Assembly (NCBI GenBank): GCA_902555275.1
Contig: CACDRY010000001.1
Location: 62,001-126,000, forward strand
From: an uncultured Pelagibacteraceae bacterium
GTDB lineage: Bacteria; Pseudomonadota; Alphaproteobacteria; Pelagibacterales; Pelagibacteraceae
Reading direction: 5' to 3'
DNA length: 64,000 bases
The notes under the pieces were generated by a model. The model was given only the letters and a program-made list of their open reading frames with translations, did no database searches and was not told the origin of the DNA. Shown piece after piece: positions 13,618-28,119 of the stretch. Each line of letters begins with the position of its first letter. Positions within the stretch are counted from its first letter, which is position 1. The position numbers and the translations under genes are program-made.

Positions 13618-16496
13618 TAATCAAATACTTCATTTATAATTTCTTGTTGCTCAAGTTGATGCCTTTTAGCATATCCTGTAGCTGGAGATGCATCAGGACT
13701 TCTTCCAATATAAGAAATTTCAGTATTTTTAGCTTTAATGGTATCCAATGTCCATTGTATATAATCTCTCACTGAAAACCATGCACCCATATTTTTTGGC
13801 TCTTCCTGACACCAATAAAAATTCGCATTTTTAGCGTATGGTTTAAGTTCTTTTACTAAACTCTTCGCTGGAAAAGGATAAAGTTGCTCAATTCTAAACA
13901 TTACCACATCATCTCTTTTTAACTTTTCTCTAGCATTTAAAAGATCAAAGTATACTTTTCCTGAACAGATTATAACTTTTTTAATTTCACTAGATTTTTT
14001 CAATTTAACAAAATCTTTAGATCGATCACTTAATGCGTGATCCCACATAATTCGGTGAAATGATGTTTGTTTACTAAAATCATCAATGGTTGATACACAA
14101 AACTTATTTCTTAACAAAGATTTAGGTGTCATGATTACAAGTGGTTTTCTAAAATCACGATGTATTTGTCTACGTAAAGCGTGAAAATAATTTGCTGGAG
14201 TTGTACAATTCATAACTTGAAGATTATCATTTGCACACATTTGTAAGAATCTTTCAAGTCTAGCTGATGAATGTTCTGGTCCTTGGCCTTCATAACCATG
14301 GGGTAATAACATTACCAAACCTGAAGCTCTTTGCCATTTTCTTTCACCAGAAGCAATAAATTGATCAATTATAACTTGTGCACCATTTGCAAAATCACCA
14401 AACTGAGCTTCCCATAGTGTAAGAGTGTTTGGTTCAACTAAACTATATCCATATTCAAATCCTAAAACTGCAAGTTCAGATAAAAAACTATCTACTATTT
14501 CAAATTTTTTTTGGTTTTTTGATATATTGTTTAAGGGAATATATCTAGAGTTATCCATCTGATCTCTTAAAACTGAATGTCTCTGACTAAAAGTCCCTCT
14601 GCCAGAGTCCTGCCCTACAAATCGAACTGGAAAACCCTCATCTAATAATGAACCAAATGCTAAAGACTCAGCAGTAGACCAGTCAATATTTACACCATCA
14701 TCAACAGATTTTTTTCTACTTTGTAAAATTTTGTTAATAGTTTTGTGAATATTTACTTCTGCTGGAACCACGTTTATTTTATCTGAAATATTTTTAAGTA
14801 TTTTTTTATCTGCTCCTGTAATGCCTCTTTTATCTTTTCCTTTTTTTGGTTTATAACTAGACCAGGCTCCTTCAAACCATTCAATTTTAGGTTTATAATC
14901 TTTAGCTGTTTTAAATTGATCATCTAAAAGGTCTTTAAATTTTTTTATTTGATCATTTAAACTCTCTTTGGATATTAAATTTTCTTTAATGAGCTTAGAT
15001 CCATATATATTCGCTGTTGATTGATGCGATCTAATTTTTTTATACATCAATGGTTGAGTGAATGATGGCTCATCTCCCTCATTATGCCCAAATCGTCTGT
15101 AACAAACTAAGTCAATAACTACATCTCTATTAAACTGCAATCTAAACTCAGTAGCGATTCTTGAGCCATAAACAACAGCTTCTGGATCATCTCCATTAAC
15201 ATGGATGATAGGTGCATCAACCATTTTAGCAATATCTGATGGGTGAGGGGAAGATCTGGCAAACCTAGGACTAGTAGTAAATCCTATTTGATTATTCACT
15301 ATTATATGAATTGTTCCACCTGTGTTATGTCCCGGTAAACCTGACATTGCAAAACATTCAGCTACAATACCCTGTCCAGCAAAAGCAGCGTCGCCATGTA
15401 TTAAAATTGGAATTACTTTATTTCTCTCAGTATCTTTGTGAAAAAATTGTTTTGCTCTAGTCTGACCCAACACAACTGGATTAACTGCTTCCAAGTGTGA
15501 GGGATTGTCTGTTAAACTTACATGAACTGAATTTCCATCAAATTCTCTGTCTGATGAAGCTCCCAAATGATATTTCACATCCCCGGCACTATCTTCTTCT
15601 GTATTATTTATTTCACCGGCAAATTCATTAAATATTCTTTTGTATGATTTTTGTAAAACGTTGGCTAAAACATTTAGTCTTCCTCTATGAGACATTCCAA
15701 TTTTAACCTCTTTAATCTTGGATTGACCCCCAATTTTTATAATTTGTTCAAGACCTGGAATTAAGCTTTCACCTCCATCTAAACCAAACCTTTTAGATCC
15801 AACATATTTCGTGTGTAAAAATTTCTCAAATCCCTCAGCTTGAATTAATTTATTTAAAATAGCACTTTTACCGTTTTCTGTAAATTTTAGTGCATTTTCA
15901 TCTTTTTCTACCCTGTCCCTAAACCATTTTCTCTCTGTTGGATTTGATATATGCATATATTCATAACCAATTGATCCGCAATAAGTTTTTCTGAGTATGG
16001 ATAAAATTTCTCTTATGTTTGAATATTCTTTATTTAAAACACCATCTAAATATATTTTCTTATCGTAATCCTCTTTATCAAAACCGTAATTTTCTGGATG
16101 TAATTCATCTAGATATTCACTTTCTCTTATTTCTAATGGATCTAGTTTAGAGAGTAGATGGCCTCTTTGTCTATAAGATCTAATAAGTGAAACAGCTCTT
16201 ATTGAATTACTATTACCAGCTACTACATCATCCTGATTAACTTTTAGATCAGATTCTTCTTTTTTTAATTCTATATTTTCTATAATTTTTATTTTTTTTG
16301 GACTCCATGAAGGACCTTTTATTTCTTTAACAACAGAGTCTAAATCTTCACCTATATCAAGAAAATATTCTTTCCACTCATTTGGTAGACTAGGATCTTT
16401 ATTTATAAACTTTACATACATTTGCTCAATAAATGCATTGTTTGATTTGTTTAAAAATGAAGTTTTTTTGTACTCAAGATTTTTGGAAGCTGACAT
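13617..16496 (-). CDS. sucA: 2-oxoglutarate dehydrogenase E1
   Basis: 959 aa; ThDP-dependent E1 signatures ([27 protein letters not shown]). Confidence 0.97.
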   Translation of the reverse strand: MSASKNLEYKKTSFLNKSNNAFIEQMYVKFINKDPSLPNEWKEYFLDIGEDLDSVVKEIKGPSWSPKKIKIIENIELKKEESDLKVNQDDVVAGNSNSIRAVSLIRSYRQRGHLLSKLDPLEIRESEYLDELHPENYGFDKEDYDKKIYLDGVLNKEYSNIREILSILRKTYCGSIGYEYMHISNPTERKWFRDRVEKDENALKFTENGKSAILNKLIQAEGFEKFLHTKYVGSKRFGLDGGESLIPGLEQIIKIGGQSKIKEVKIGMSHRGRLNVLANVLQKSYKRIFNEFAGEINNTEEDSAGDVKYHLGASSDREFDGNSVHVSLTDNPSHLEAVNPVVLGQTRAKQFFHKDTERNKVIPILIHGDAAFAGQGIVAECFAMSGLPGHNTGGTIHIIVNNQIGFTTSPRFARSSPHPSDIAKMVDAPIIHVNGDDPEAVVYGSRIATEFRLQFNRDVVIDLVCYRRFGHNEGDEPSFTQPLMYKKIRSHQSTANIYGSKLIKENLISKESLNDQIKKFKDLLDDQFKTAKDYKPKIEWFEGAWSSYKPKKGKDKRGITGADKKILKNISDKINVVPAEVNIHKTINKILQSRKKSVDDGVNIDWSTAESLAFGSLLDEGFPVRFVGQDSGRGTFSQRHSVLRDQMDNSRYIPLNNISKNQKKFEIVDSFLSELAVLGFEYGYSLVEPNTLTLWEAQFGDFANGAQVIIDQFIASGERKWQRASGLVMLLPHGYEGQGPEHSSARLERFLQMCANDNLQVMNCTTPANYFHALRRQIHRDFRKPLVIMTPKSLLRNKFCVSTIDDFSKQTSFHRIMWDHALSDRSKDFVKLKKSSEIKKVIICSGKVYFDLLNAREKLKRDDVVMFRIEQLYPFPAKSLVKELKPYAKNANFYWCQEEPKNMGAWFSVRDYIQWTLDTIKAKNTEISYIGRSPDASPATGYAKRHQLEQQEIINEVFD

Positions 16497-16531
16497 ATTT
16501 ATTATTTAAATATTATACAAACAAAATGTTA

Positions 16532-17407
16532 TCAATTAGACAATTTATTTAGTAGCGTTTTTCCAATATCAGATGGAGAATTAGCAACAGTAATACCACA
16601 ATCTTGCATAGTTTTTATCTTTTCTTCTGCATTTCCTTTACCTCCTGAAATAATAGCACCCGCATGTCCCATTCTTCTTCCTGGTGGAGCAGTTACTCCA
16701 GCTATAAATCCAACAATTGGTTTTTTTATTTTATGATTTTTTACAAATTCTGCTGCCTCTTCTTCTGCAGTTCCACCTATTTCTCCAATCATTAGTATAG
16801 ATTCTGTTTGATCGTCATTTAGAAATAAATCAAGGCAATCGATGAAATTAGTTCCATTAATTGGATCGCCACCAATTCCTATACATGTTGATTGACCAAG
16901 ATTATTTTCAGTTGTTTGTGCAACCGCCTCATAGGTAAGTGTTCCTGATCTTGATACAATTCCAACTGAACCTTTTTTATGAATGTTACCTGGCATTATT
17001 CCAATTTTACATTCATTAGGTGTAATTATTCCTGGACAGTTTGGACCAATTAATCTGGAGCTTGAGTCTTGTAGTTTTTTTTTTACTTTTAACATATCTA
17101 GAATTGGTATTCCTTCACTGATACATACAATTAATTCAATAGATGCATCGATGGCTTCAATGATGGCTGATGAAGCAAACTTTGCAGGCACGTATATCAT
17201 TGTTGCATCTGCACCTGTTGCATCTTTTGCTTCTTTAACTGTGTTAAATACTGGTCTTTCTAAATGAATTTGTCCACCTTTTTTTGGTGTTACTCCCCCA
17301 ACTAAGTTTGTTCCATATTTAATAGATTGTTCAGAGTGAAAAGTGCCATGAGATCCTGTAAATCCCTGGCAAATTACCTTTGTATTTTTATCAATTAATA
17401 CTGACAT
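16532..17407 (-). CDS. sucD: Succinyl-CoA synthetase alpha subunit
   Basis: CoA-binding domain and [12 protein letters not shown] active-site His motif. Confidence 0.97.
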   Translation of the reverse strand: MSVLIDKNTKVICQGFTGSHGTFHSEQSIKYGTNLVGGVTPKKGGQIHLERPVFNTVKEAKDATGADATMIYVPAKFASSAIIEAIDASIELIVCISEGIPILDMLKVKKKLQDSSSRLIGPNCPGIITPNECKIGIMPGNIHKKGSVGIVSRSGTLTYEAVAQTTENNLGQSTCIGIGGDPINGTNFIDCLDLFLNDDQTESILMIGEIGGTAEEEAAEFVKNHKIKKPIVGFIAGVTAPPGRRMGHAGAIISGGKGNAEEKIKTMQDCGITVANSPSDIGKTLLNKLSN

Positions 17408-18567
17408 TATTTTATTGCCTCTACAACTTTTTTTGCAGCATCAGATAGGTTGTTTGCAGATATAATTTTTAAATCAGAATTCTCTAATATTTTTTTTCCT
17501 TCTTCAAAGTTTGTTCCTGCTAATCTTACTACTAATGGTACTTTAATTTTAATTTCTTTTGCTGCATCTACAACACCTTGTGCAAGTGTATCGCATCTCA
17601 TAATTCCACCAAAAATATTTATCAATATTCCTTTAACATTTTTATCTGATAAAATAATTTTGAATGCAGCAGAAACTTTTTCTTTTGACGCTCCACCTCC
17701 TACATCTAAAAAATTTGCAGGCTCTTCACCATAAAGTTTTATGATATCCATTGTGGCCATTGCTAATCCCGCACCGTTTACCATACATCCTATACTTCCA
17801 TCTAATTTTATATATGCCAAGTCATGTTTACTTGCTTCAATTTCAGTGGCTTCTTCCTCATTATAATCTCTTAATTCTTGAATCTCTGGATGTTTAAATA
17901 ATGCATTTTCATCAAATGTCATTTTTGCATCAAGACAAACTACTTTATTTTCTTTCGTTAGAATAAGTGGGTTTATTTCTACTAAATTTGCATCATTTTC
18001 TACGAACAATTTATAAATTGCTTTTATTAAGCTTATAGCTTCAAAACTAGCATTATCGTCTAATTCAAAAACCTTAATAATTTTCTTACAATCAACCTCG
18101 GAAATTTCTTGGTTAAAATTGACTTTAGTTGTTAAAATTTTTTCAGGTGTATTTTGAGCAACTTCTTCAATGTTCATTCCTCCTTGATCACTTGAAATAA
18201 ATGCAATTTTTGAACTTGCTCTATCGACTAGGCAAGAAAGATAAAATTCTTTACTAATATTAGATACTTCCTCAACATATAATCTTTTTACTTCTCTACC
18301 TAAAGGTCCTGTTTGATGAGTAATTAGGTTTTTGCCAAGCAAAATATTTGCTTCTTTTTCTAAATTTTCTAAATTATCAACAATTTTTACTCCACCAGCC
18401 TTACCTCTTCCACCAGCATGAATTTGGGCTTTAAGAACATACTTATCAGTTTTCAATTCCTTAGTTTTTTGTAAAAGATCGGATATATTAAATGCATATA
18501 CTCCCTTGGGTACATTCGCTCCATACTTTTTTAAAATTTGTTTTGCTTGGTGCTCGTGTATATTCAT
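17407..18567 (-). CDS. sucC: Succinyl-CoA synthetase beta subunit
   Basis: ATP-grasp start [16 protein letters not shown]; sucC-sucD pair. Confidence 0.97.
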   Translation of the reverse strand: MNIHEHQAKQILKKYGANVPKGVYAFNISDLLQKTKELKTDKYVLKAQIHAGGRGKAGGVKIVDNLENLEKEANILLGKNLITHQTGPLGREVKRLYVEEVSNISKEFYLSCLVDRASSKIAFISSDQGGMNIEEVAQNTPEKILTTKVNFNQEISEVDCKKIIKVFELDDNASFEAISLIKAIYKLFVENDANLVEINPLILTKENKVVCLDAKMTFDENALFKHPEIQELRDYNEEEATEIEASKHDLAYIKLDGSIGCMVNGAGLAMATMDIIKLYGEEPANFLDVGGGASKEKVSAAFKIILSDKNVKGILINIFGGIMRCDTLAQGVVDAAKEIKIKVPLVVRLAGTNFEEGKKILENSDLKIISANNLSDAAKKVVEAIK

Positions 18568-19536
<969 letters not shown>

Positions 19537-21030
19537 TTATTTCATTGTTGGCATTATAAACTCAGGATTAGATCTAATTCCTGATGGCCATCTAGAGGTA
19601 ATTGTTTTTAATTTAGTATAAAATTTTACTCCTTCCATACCATGTGTTCCACTATCTCCAAATAAAGACCTCTTCCATCCTCCAAAACTATGAAAAGCCA
19701 TTGGAACTGGTATTGGAACATTTATTCCTACCATTCCAACTTGAATTTTGCTTGCGAATGTTCTTCCTGCATCCCCATCTCTAGTATAAATGCTAACTCC
19801 ATTTCCGTATTCGTGCTCATTAATCATTTTTGTAGCCTCTTCAAATGTTTTTACCCTAACCACAGATAAAACTGGTCCGAATATTTCCTCTTTATAAATT
19901 CTCATATCAGTTGTCACATGATCAAAAAGACACCCACCAATATAAAAACCGTTTTCATAGCCCTGCAATTTTAAATTTCTTCCATCAAGAACAAGTTTTG
20001 CTCCTTCTTTAACTCCTATATCTACATAGCGTTTTACTTTTTCCAAATGTTCTTTGGTTACTAAAGGGCCCATCTCGGATGATTTATCCATACCAGGTCC
20101 AATTTTTAATGCTTCAGCTTTTTTTGAAAGTCTTGATACTAACTCATCACCTACATCACCGACCGCTACTGCTACTGACTGTGCCATACATCTTTCTCCA
20201 GCTGAACCATATGCAGCACCCATTAAACCATTTACTGCACCATCTAAATCACAATCTGGCATTACAACTAAATGATTTTTTGCTCCACCTAATGCTTGAA
20301 CTCTTTTTTCATTTTTAGCTGCATTTTCATAAATGTACTTAGCAATAGGAGTTGATCCAACAAAACTTACAGATTTAATATTTTGATTTGTTAATATCGC
20401 ATCGACAACCTCTTTATCACCATTTACAACATTAAAAACTCCCTCAGGAAGACCAGCTTCGTGAAGCAGTTCTGCCAATTTCATCGGACATGAGGGATCT
20501 TTTTCTGATGGTTTTAAAATAAAACTATTACCACATGCTATAGCTAATGGAAACATCCACATAGGTACCATTGCTGGAAAATTAAATGGGGTTATGCCGG
20601 CTGCAACTCCCAAAGGCTGTCGCATTGAATAACTATCAACGTTTGTTCCAACATTTTCAGAAAACTCTCCTTTAAGCAAGTGTGGAATTCCACATGCAAA
20701 CTCTACAACTTCTAATCCTCTTATTAATGATCCCTTAGCATCCTCATAAACTTTTCCATGTTCTGAGACTATTAGTTTTGCCAGTTCATCAAAATTTTTC
20801 TCTATAAGCTCTTTAAATTTAAACATTATTCTTGCTCTTTGAAGTGGAGGGTTTAATGACCAAGTCTCAAAAGCTTTTTGTGCAATTTCTACTGCACCAT
20901 CTAAATCTGCTTTTGAGGCTAAAATAACCTCAGACTCTTGTTCCCCGGTAGCAGGGTTAAAGATTTTTCCTTTTCTCTCTGAATTACCTGATATTACTTT
21001 TCCACCAACAAAATGTTTGATTAAATTCAT
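19537..21030 (-). CDS. mmsA: CoA-acylating methylmalonate/malonate-semialdehyde dehydrogenase
   Basis: ALDH family with GGAKNHLVVMPDCD and GSAGERCMAQSVAV characteristic of MmsA. Confidence 0.92.
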   Translation of the reverse strand: MNLIKHFVGGKVISGNSERKGKIFNPATGEQESEVILASKADLDGAVEIAQKAFETWSLNPPLQRARIMFKFKELIEKNFDELAKLIVSEHGKVYEDAKGSLIRGLEVVEFACGIPHLLKGEFSENVGTNVDSYSMRQPLGVAAGITPFNFPAMVPMWMFPLAIACGNSFILKPSEKDPSCPMKLAELLHEAGLPEGVFNVVNGDKEVVDAILTNQNIKSVSFVGSTPIAKYIYENAAKNEKRVQALGGAKNHLVVMPDCDLDGAVNGLMGAAYGSAGERCMAQSVAVAVGDVGDELVSRLSKKAEALKIGPGMDKSSEMGPLVTKEHLEKVKRYVDIGVKEGAKLVLDGRNLKLQGYENGFYIGGCLFDHVTTDMRIYKEEIFGPVLSVVRVKTFEEATKMINEHEYGNGVSIYTRDGDAGRTFASKIQVGMVGINVPIPVPMAFHSFGGWKRSLFGDSGTHGMEGVKFYTKLKTITSRWPSGIRSNPEFIMPTMK

Positions 21031-21054
21031 GATTGAAATTATTTAATTAAGTAA

Positions 21055-21825
21055 TCAAGCTGTTGCAAGCATTTTCTTTATCTCTGCAATAGCTTTTGCG
21101 GGATTTAAGCCCTTGGGACAAGCATTTGTACAATTCAAGATAGTATGACATCTGTAAAGTTTAAGTTCATCAGCAACTTTTTTAAGTCTTTCTTTTCTAT
21201 CTTCATCTCTACTATCAATTATCCATCTATAAGCCTGAAGTAAAACAGCTGGACCTAAATACTTTTCACCGTTCCACCAATAACTCGGGCAAGACGTTGA
21301 ACAACATGCACACATTATACATTCATACAATCCATCTAATTTTGCTCTGTCATCTTTAGATTGAATATTTTCTTTGTCATTTACTTTTGAGGTTTTTAAC
21401 CAAGGTTCAACTGACTCATATTGTTTATAAAGAGTGCTTAAGTCTCCAATTAAATCTTTCAAAACTTTTAAATGTGGTAATGGATAAATATCGATGTCTC
21501 CATTTAATTCAGAATGAGATTTGGTACACGCTAGACCATTCTTTCCATTCATATTCATTGCACATGACCCACATACTCCATGAGCGCAAGATCTTCTATA
21601 AGCAATAGACGGATCTATTTCATTTTTAATTTTGTTTAAAACATCAAGCACTTTAGATGAACAATTATCCATATCAACTTCATAGGTATCAAGTCTTGGA
21701 TTTTCATTTGTAGATGGATCCCATCTATAAACATTTACTTTTCTAATATTTTTTGAACCTGTTTTATCTTTGTAGTATTGACCTTTTTCTACCTTTGAGT
21801 TTGCAGGTAAATTTAATTGAACCAT
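21055..21825 (-). CDS. sdhB: Succinate dehydrogenase iron-sulfur subunit
   Basis: [12 protein letters not shown] 2Fe-2S and [17 protein letters not shown] clusters. Confidence 0.97.
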   Translation of the reverse strand: MVQLNLPANSKVEKGQYYKDKTGSKNIRKVNVYRWDPSTNENPRLDTYEVDMDNCSSKVLDVLNKIKNEIDPSIAYRRSCAHGVCGSCAMNMNGKNGLACTKSHSELNGDIDIYPLPHLKVLKDLIGDLSTLYKQYESVEPWLKTSKVNDKENIQSKDDRAKLDGLYECIMCACCSTSCPSYWWNGEKYLGPAVLLQAYRWIIDSRDEDRKERLKKVADELKLYRCHTILNCTNACPKGLNPAKAIAEIKKMLATA

Positions 21826-23600
21826 TAATATACTCTTTCCTGTGGAGGAAAATATTGTACATCATTTGTAAGTGTTGATCTATGAACAGGTCTGTAATTA
21901 ATTTTAGTTTTTGAACCATTACACCAAGACAGAGTATGTTGCATATAGTTCTCATCGTCTCTCTTTGGAAAATCTTCTCTTGCATGGGCTCCTCTGCTTT
22001 CTTTTCTATGATACGCAGAATCCATTGTAGTTATTGCTTGTCTTATTAAGTTATCAAATTCTAGAGTTTCAACTAAATCTGTGTTGAATATTAATGATTT
22101 ATCTTTTACATAAAGAGAGTCCATTCCATCATAAGGTCTTCTAATTTCATCAACGCCTTCTTTTAATGTTTTCTCAGTTCTAAATACAGCACACTTTGAT
22201 TGCATTGTCTTTTGCATTGAAAGTCTTAGTTCAGATGTTGGATTTGAACCTTCTGAGTTTCTTAATTTATCAAATCTATCTAAACATCTATCCGTTTCAT
22301 TTTTATCAATTTCTTCATGCTTCATTCCGGGTTTTACTAACTCTGCTGCTCTTTTCGCTGCAGCTCTTCCAAAAACTACTAAATCTATTAATGAGTTTGA
22401 ACCTAATCTATTTGCACCGTGAACAGAAACACATGCTGCTTCGCCAATAGCCATTAACCCGGGTACAGTTTTTTCAGATCCATTTAATGTAAGAACCTCT
22501 GCTTTATAATTTGTTGGTATTCCACCCATATTATAATGCACTGTGGGTACTACTGGTATAGGCTCCTTGGTTACATCAACGTTTGCAAATAATTTAGATG
22601 CTTCTGATATTCCTGGAAGCCTCTCATCTATAACTTTTGGGTCCAAATGATCAATATGAAGATGAACGTGATCTTGTTCTTTTCCTATACCTCTGCCTTC
22701 GTTAATTTCTACTGCAATTGATCTACTCACGACATCTCTAGATGCTAAATCTTTTGCTTTAGGAGCGTAACGCTCCATAAATCTTTCTCCTTTTGAATTT
22801 ACTAGATAACCACCTTCTCCTCTTACACCCTCTGAAATTAATGTTCCATGACCATAAATACCTGTTGGATGAAATTGTACAAATTCCATATCTTGTAATG
22901 GTAATCCAGCTCTTAAAGCCATAGCATTTCCATCTCCAGTGCACGTATGAGCTGAAGTAGCTGAGTAATACACTTTTCCATAACCACCTGTTGCTATAAT
23001 TGTTGTATGGGACTTAAATCTGTGAATTGTTCCATCATTAAGGTTCCAAGCAATTATACCTTTGCATGCTCCATCTTTCATTATCAAATCTAGTGCGAAG
23101 TATTCTATAAAAAATTCGGTATTATGTTTTAAAGCTTGTCCATACAATGTGTGAAGTATTGCATGTCCAGTTCTATCTGCTGCTGCACAAGTTCTTTGCA
23201 CAGTCTCATTTCCATAGTTTTTTGTCATGCCACCAAAAGGTCTTTGATAAATTTTGCCATCATCTGTTCTGCTAAATGGAACTCCATACTTTTCTAATTC
23301 TAGAACAGCAGCTGGCGCTTCCTTACATAAATATTCTATAGAGTCCTGGTCTCCTAACCAATCAGCACCTTTAACAGTGTCGTACATATGCCATCTCCAA
23401 TCATCTTCACCCATATTTCCAAGTGCTGCTGAAATACCACCTTGTGCTGCGGAGGTGTGGCTTCTGGTTGGGAACACTTTAGAGACACATGCAGTTTTTA
23501 ACCCCGCTTCACTTAATCCTACAGCTGCTCTTAGCCCAGAACCACCTGCACCTAGAACAACAACATCATATTCATGATCAATAATTTTGTATGCACTCAT
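21825..23600 (-). CDS. sdhA: Succinate dehydrogenase flavoprotein subunit
   Basis: [20 protein letters not shown]-binding motif; 591 aa. Confidence 0.98.
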   Translation of the reverse strand: MSAYKIIDHEYDVVVLGAGGSGLRAAVGLSEAGLKTACVSKVFPTRSHTSAAQGGISAALGNMGEDDWRWHMYDTVKGADWLGDQDSIEYLCKEAPAAVLELEKYGVPFSRTDDGKIYQRPFGGMTKNYGNETVQRTCAAADRTGHAILHTLYGQALKHNTEFFIEYFALDLIMKDGACKGIIAWNLNDGTIHRFKSHTTIIATGGYGKVYYSATSAHTCTGDGNAMALRAGLPLQDMEFVQFHPTGIYGHGTLISEGVRGEGGYLVNSKGERFMERYAPKAKDLASRDVVSRSIAVEINEGRGIGKEQDHVHLHIDHLDPKVIDERLPGISEASKLFANVDVTKEPIPVVPTVHYNMGGIPTNYKAEVLTLNGSEKTVPGLMAIGEAACVSVHGANRLGSNSLIDLVVFGRAAAKRAAELVKPGMKHEEIDKNETDRCLDRFDKLRNSEGSNPTSELRLSMQKTMQSKCAVFRTEKTLKEGVDEIRRPYDGMDSLYVKDKSLIFNTDLVETLEFDNLIRQAITTMDSAYHRKESRGAHAREDFPKRDDENYMQHTLSWCNGSKTKINYRPVHRSTLTNDVQYFPPQERVY

Positions 23601-23602
23601 AA

Positions 23603-23926
23603 CTATAAACTAAATATTAAGATAATGATTAATAATGGAAATACTATAGCAAAGATATTTAAAGATTTATTTGCGGCATTTTTGATTTTTTGATCTTCGA
23701 TATAGTCCTCAAAAACCTCACTAATACTTAGTGCAGAGAAAAAATATGCAAAAATCAAAAAAAGACTTAACAAAAACTTTGAAGGTTGAGAAGACACAAA
23801 CAGTAATACCTGTTCAAAGCCTTTGTCGTAAATAGAAGCTAGATTAATCGCAAACCATAGCATTAATGGCACTAATATTGCTGAACTTACTTTTAAGAAC
23901 AACCATTTTTTTGTAACTGATCCCAT
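23603..23926 (-). CDS. sdhD: Succinate dehydrogenase membrane anchor subunit
   Basis: Small 3-TM protein between sdhC and sdhA. Confidence 0.85.
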   Translation of the reverse strand: MGSVTKKWLFLKVSSAILVPLMLWFAINLASIYDKGFEQVLLFVSSQPSKFLLSLFLIFAYFFSALSISEVFEDYIEDQKIKNAANKSLNIFAIVFPLLIIILIFSL

Positions 23927-24309
23927 TAAATTAAAACTCTTCCAATAATAAAGATTATTACAGTAAGTGGAAATGATCCGATTAGCACAATTAATCCTGT
24001 TATTTTTGTAGTTTTTTGCTCAAAACCATAACCTAAATCCATCAGCAAATGTCTTATTTCACTAAGCATTTGAAATGAAAAAGACCAAATAATTCCAAGA
24101 CAAAAAAATTTTCCTAAAAAAGATGATAAGAACAAATTAATATTCTGATAACTCTGTTCACCCAATAATAAAGAGGCTATCCATATACCTATTAAAGTTA
24201 TAGCGAAAAAGTTTATTATACCAGTTATTCTGTGTGAAATTGAAACCAGTGAGGAAATGTGCCAATTATAAATTTGTATATGTGGCGATATTGGATTTTT
24301 ATTTTCCAT
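23926..24309 (-). CDS. sdhC: Succinate dehydrogenase cytochrome b556 subunit
   Basis: SPHIQIYNWHISSLVSISHRITG SdhC signature. Confidence 0.93.
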   Translation of the reverse strand: MENKNPISPHIQIYNWHISSLVSISHRITGIINFFAITLIGIWIASLLLGEQSYQNINLFLSSFLGKFFCLGIIWSFSFQMLSEIRHLLMDLGYGFEQKTTKITGLIVLIGSFPLTVIIFIIGRVLI

Positions 24310-25309
24310 AAAAATCTTTTTCTACTAAAGCCTCAGCAATTTCAACTGCATTAAGTGCAGCACCTTTTAATAAGTTATCAGACACAACCCACAAATTAAT
24401 TGAATTTGGTTGAGAAGAGTCCTCACGAATTCTTGATATGAATGTTTCAAATTTGTCTTCAGCTTCAACAGGCGTAATGTATCCTCCATCTTTTTGCTCA
24501 TCAACTACCTTGCATCCTGGTGATGATGATAAGACATTTCTTATTTCTTCTAAGTCATGTTTTTTGTTAAATTCAACATTCACACTTATGGAGTGAGAAA
24601 TAAGAACAGGGATTCTTACACAAGTAGATGTTATATTAATTTTACTATCTAATATTTTTTTTACCTCATCATGATTTTTTTGCTCTTCTTTTGTGCTTCC
24701 ATTTTCAAGAAAACTATCGATATGTGGTATAGCATTAAAAGCAATTTGCTTAGTAAAATTTTTTGACTCAACATCTTTATTTTCCAAGACTTCTTTAGTT
24801 TGGGATATAAGTTCATCCATTCCTGCCTTGCCTGCTCCTGATACAGATTGATAAGTTGATGCAACTATTCTTTTTACATTATACAAATCATGTAATGGTT
24901 TGAGAGCTACAACTATTGGTATTACTGAACAATTGGCATTTGCTATAATATTCTTATTTTTAAATTTAGGTAATTCTTTGGAATTTACCTCTGGAACAAT
25001 TAAAGGAATTTCTGGATCTTTTCTAAAGAATTTTGAATTATCTATTACAATTGTTTTTTCTGCTGCGATCGGTGCCCATTTTTCAGCAATTGAAGAACCA
25101 GCTGCAAAAAAAGCAATTTTTACTTTTGAGAAATCAAATTGTTCTAAATTACAAACAGTATGCTCTTTTCCTAAAAAATTAATTTTTTTTCCTTCACTAT
25201 TTGGAGACGCAACTAAGTACGCCTCTGTTATTGGAAAGTTTTTTTTTTCCAAAACTTCTATTAATTTTCGACCTACGTTTCCTGTCGCTCCTACTATTGC
25301 TATATTCAT
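24299..25309 (-). CDS. asd: Aspartate-semialdehyde dehydrogenase
   Basis: NIAIVGATGNVGRKL, NANCSVIPIVVALKPLHD active-site Cys. Confidence 0.95.
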   Translation of the reverse strand: MNIAIVGATGNVGRKLIEVLEKKNFPITEAYLVASPNSEGKKINFLGKEHTVCNLEQFDFSKVKIAFFAAGSSIAEKWAPIAAEKTIVIDNSKFFRKDPEIPLIVPEVNSKELPKFKNKNIIANANCSVIPIVVALKPLHDLYNVKRIVASTYQSVSGAGKAGMDELISQTKEVLENKDVESKNFTKQIAFNAIPHIDSFLENGSTKEEQKNHDEVKKILDSKINITSTCVRIPVLISHSISVNVEFNKKHDLEEIRNVLSSSPGCKVVDEQKDGGYITPVEAEDKFETFISRIREDSSQPNSINLWVVSDNLLKGAALNAVEIAEALVEKDFYGK

Positions 25310-25328
25310 GATATTTTAAAGTTTTATA

Positions 25329-26438
25329 CTAAATGAAAGGTAAATCACAAACTTTTCCATGAAAATCAGAGCCATTTATATTGATTTTAAAGGATTTCGA
25401 AGTCTCAAAGTGTGGTTTGTTAATCATTGCAATCCCAATGACTTGTTTAAAAGTTGGATTGTAACAACCAGATCTTAATTCTCCAATTACATTATTATCT
25501 TCATCTACTAGATCCATTGAGCCATTAACACTTATTTCCTTGGCATCAATTTTTACTCCCATAAGTTTTTTTTTAATTCCTTCAGCTTTAATTTTTTTTA
25601 GTTTTTCTTTACCTAAGAAATCAACATCACTATCTATATTTACATACTTGTCAAAACCACACTCATATGGATTATCTCCATTGTCCATATCGTTACCATG
25701 GGAAAGTAAACCACTCTCAATACGTTCGATAAGGTTTGGTCCACCTGGTCTAATATTGAATTCCTTTCCAATTTCAAAAAGATGATCGTATAGTTTTAAA
25801 CCTGACTCGTTGTGTTCCATATAAATTTCATAGCCACCTTGTTTAGACCATCCAGACTTTGCAATAAGGTGTTTATCGCCACCAAATTCAAAATAATCAA
25901 AACCAAAAAATTTTAAATTTACAATTTTTTCTCCAAAAACTTTTTCCATTAATTGAAATGATTTTGGTCCTTGAACTGCCATTATATCAACATCAGGTTC
26001 AGAAATTTTTACATCAAATTTGTTTCCAATCGCTAATCCTTTGGCAAATAGAATTACATCTGAGTCAGCTAAAGAGACCCACCACCTATTTTCATTTAAT
26101 CTTAGAACTACAGGATCATTAATTAAACCTGCATTGTCATCAATGATTGGGCAGTAATAACATCTTCCATCTTTGGATTTTGATAAATCTCTGCAAGTCA
26201 TCAATTGAACCAATTTTGCTGAGTCTTTTCCAGAAATTTCAACTTGTCTTTCAGCGGCAACATCCCAAATCTGAACATGCTCTTTCAAGTGATGATAAGC
26301 ATCTTCTACAGAACCAAATGCTGCTGGCAGCAACATATGATTATATATAGTATAAGCAGTTACACCTTGTTTTTCAATTCTAGAGGTGTACGGTGTACCT
26401 CTAAGCCTTCTTGATTTTGCTATTAAAAAAGTTTTCAT
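25329..26438 (-). CDS. dmdA: DMSP demethylase (GcvT-fold, THF-dependent)
   Basis: GcvT-family protein with the N-terminus [34 protein letters not shown], recognised as SAR11-type DmdA; followed by CoA ligase and acyl-CoA dehydrogenase genes. Confidence 0.92.
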   Translation of the reverse strand: MKTFLIAKSRRLRGTPYTSRIEKQGVTAYTIYNHMLLPAAFGSVEDAYHHLKEHVQIWDVAAERQVEISGKDSAKLVQLMTCRDLSKSKDGRCYYCPIIDDNAGLINDPVVLRLNENRWWVSLADSDVILFAKGLAIGNKFDVKISEPDVDIMAVQGPKSFQLMEKVFGEKIVNLKFFGFDYFEFGGDKHLIAKSGWSKQGGYEIYMEHNESGLKLYDHLFEIGKEFNIRPGGPNLIERIESGLLSHGNDMDNGDNPYECGFDKYVNIDSDVDFLGKEKLKKIKAEGIKKKLMGVKIDAKEISVNGSMDLVDEDNNVIGELRSGCYNPTFKQVIGIAMINKPHFETSKSFKININGSDFHGKVCDLPFI

Positions 26439-26489
26439 TTTTTTTTGAGCATTACTGCCATCTTATTTGATTTTTGTAAAGAAACTATA

Positions 26490-28118
26490 TTAGTTTAATT
26501 CCTTAGCTTGTTTTCTCAGTTCAAACTTTTGAATCTTTCCAGTGGATGTCTTTGGTAGCGGAGTAAACACAACCTTCTTAGGAAGTTTAAATCCAGCAAG
26601 AGTTTCTCGACAAAATTTAATAATTTCTTCCTCTGAACTTGATTTTCCTTCGATTAATTCAACAAAAGCACAAGGTGTTTCACCCCATTTTTCATCTGGT
26701 TTTGCTACAACAGCTGCCAGTGATACAGCAGGATGTTTTGAAATCGTATTTTCAATTTCGATAGATGAAATATTTTCTCCTCCTGAAATTATAATATCTT
26801 TTGATCGGTCTTGTATTTTTATGTAACCACTTGGATGAGTTACAGCTAAGTCGCCAGAATGAAACCATCCTCCATCCATTGATTTTTCTGTCGCTTCTTT
26901 ATCTTTAAAATAACCCTTCATCACCACATTTCCTCTAATCATAATTTCACCCATTGTTTTTCCATCATGAGGAACTGGCTTCATGGTTTCTGGGTCCATT
27001 ACAATGACGCCTTCTGTATTGGGATACCTTACGCCTTGTCTTGCTCTTATTTCATTTTGGTTATTTTGATCTAATTCATCCCATTCTTGATTCCATGCAC
27101 ACTGCAAAATATGACCATAGGTTTCTGTAAGACCATATACATGCATTACTTCAAAGCCTAACTTTTGCATTTTTTCAAAAATTATACTAGGAGGAGGAGC
27201 ACCTGCTGTTAATACATATACCTTCCTTTTTAATTCCTTTTGCTGATCCTCAGGTGCATTAGCTAACATGTTTAAAACTATTGGTGCTCCACCAAAATGG
27301 GTAACTTCATATTTATCAATTAATTCAAATATCTTTTTTACATCAATATTTCTCAGACAAATTACTCGACCATGAATCATTGACATTGTCCAAGGATAAC
27401 ACCAGCCATTACAATGAAACATTGGTACTGTGTATAAAAAATTTAACTGATTAGGCATATTCCATGCAACTGCACTTCCTGTTGCCATTAAATATGATCC
27501 TCTATGATGATAAACAACTCCTTTTGGATTACCAGTTGTTCCAGAAGTATAACCTAATGCTATAGCTTGCCACTCATCTTTTGGCATTTTCCATTTAAAA
27601 TTTTCATCTCCAGAATTTAAAAACTCCTCATATTCCAAAGATCCTATATTTTTTGAATCGGTTAGCTTTGCATCTTTATCATCTATATCAATTATAGTAA
27701 TTTTTGAATTAACTTCTTCTAAAGCTTTTTTTACTACATCATGAAATTGTCTATCTACAATTAGCACCTTCGCTTCACTATGATTTAAAATAAAACTAAT
27801 TGTTTTTGAGTCTAGTCTTGTATTAATAGCATTTATAACTGCTCCAACCATAGGAATGGAATAATGCGCTTCAAATATTTCAGGTGTGTTAAAAGCCAAG
27901 ACAGATACCGTATCACCTGTTTTAATTCCCAATTTATCTAATGCACTAGCAAACTTAATACATCTTTTGTAAACTTCACTCCAAGTGTATTTCCTACTTT
28001 CATAAACTACTGCTTCGTAGTTTGGATAAATATCTTTTGCTCTTTCTAAAAATGATAAAGGGGTTAATGGAACATAATTGGCTTCATTTTTATCCAAATT
28101 TGTTTCATAAGGGTTCAT
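26490..28118 (-). CDS. dmdB: Acyl-CoA ligase, likely methylmercaptopropionate-CoA ligase
   Basis: AMP-binding motif GYTSGTTGNPKGVVYHHRG; immediately downstream of dmdA and upstream of a dmdC-like ACAD. Confidence 0.78.
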   Translation of the reverse strand: MNPYETNLDKNEANYVPLTPLSFLERAKDIYPNYEAVVYESRKYTWSEVYKRCIKFASALDKLGIKTGDTVSVLAFNTPEIFEAHYSIPMVGAVINAINTRLDSKTISFILNHSEAKVLIVDRQFHDVVKKALEEVNSKITIIDIDDKDAKLTDSKNIGSLEYEEFLNSGDENFKWKMPKDEWQAIALGYTSGTTGNPKGVVYHHRGSYLMATGSAVAWNMPNQLNFLYTVPMFHCNGWCYPWTMSMIHGRVICLRNIDVKKIFELIDKYEVTHFGGAPIVLNMLANAPEDQQKELKRKVYVLTAGAPPPSIIFEKMQKLGFEVMHVYGLTETYGHILQCAWNQEWDELDQNNQNEIRARQGVRYPNTEGVIVMDPETMKPVPHDGKTMGEIMIRGNVVMKGYFKDKEATEKSMDGGWFHSGDLAVTHPSGYIKIQDRSKDIIISGGENISSIEIENTISKHPAVSLAAVVAKPDEKWGETPCAFVELIEGKSSSEEEIIKFCRETLAGFKLPKKVVFTPLPKTSTGKIQKFELRKQAKELN

Positions 28119-28119
28119 T

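Noticed and set aside
12758-13639. Long antisense ORFs (169 aa, 114 aa) opposite sucB
   Set aside because: Shadow ORFs of a well-conserved CDS; no recognisable domain. The same applies to antisense ORFs opposite atpD, atpA, sdhA, mmsA, asd, dctM, leuC and others.
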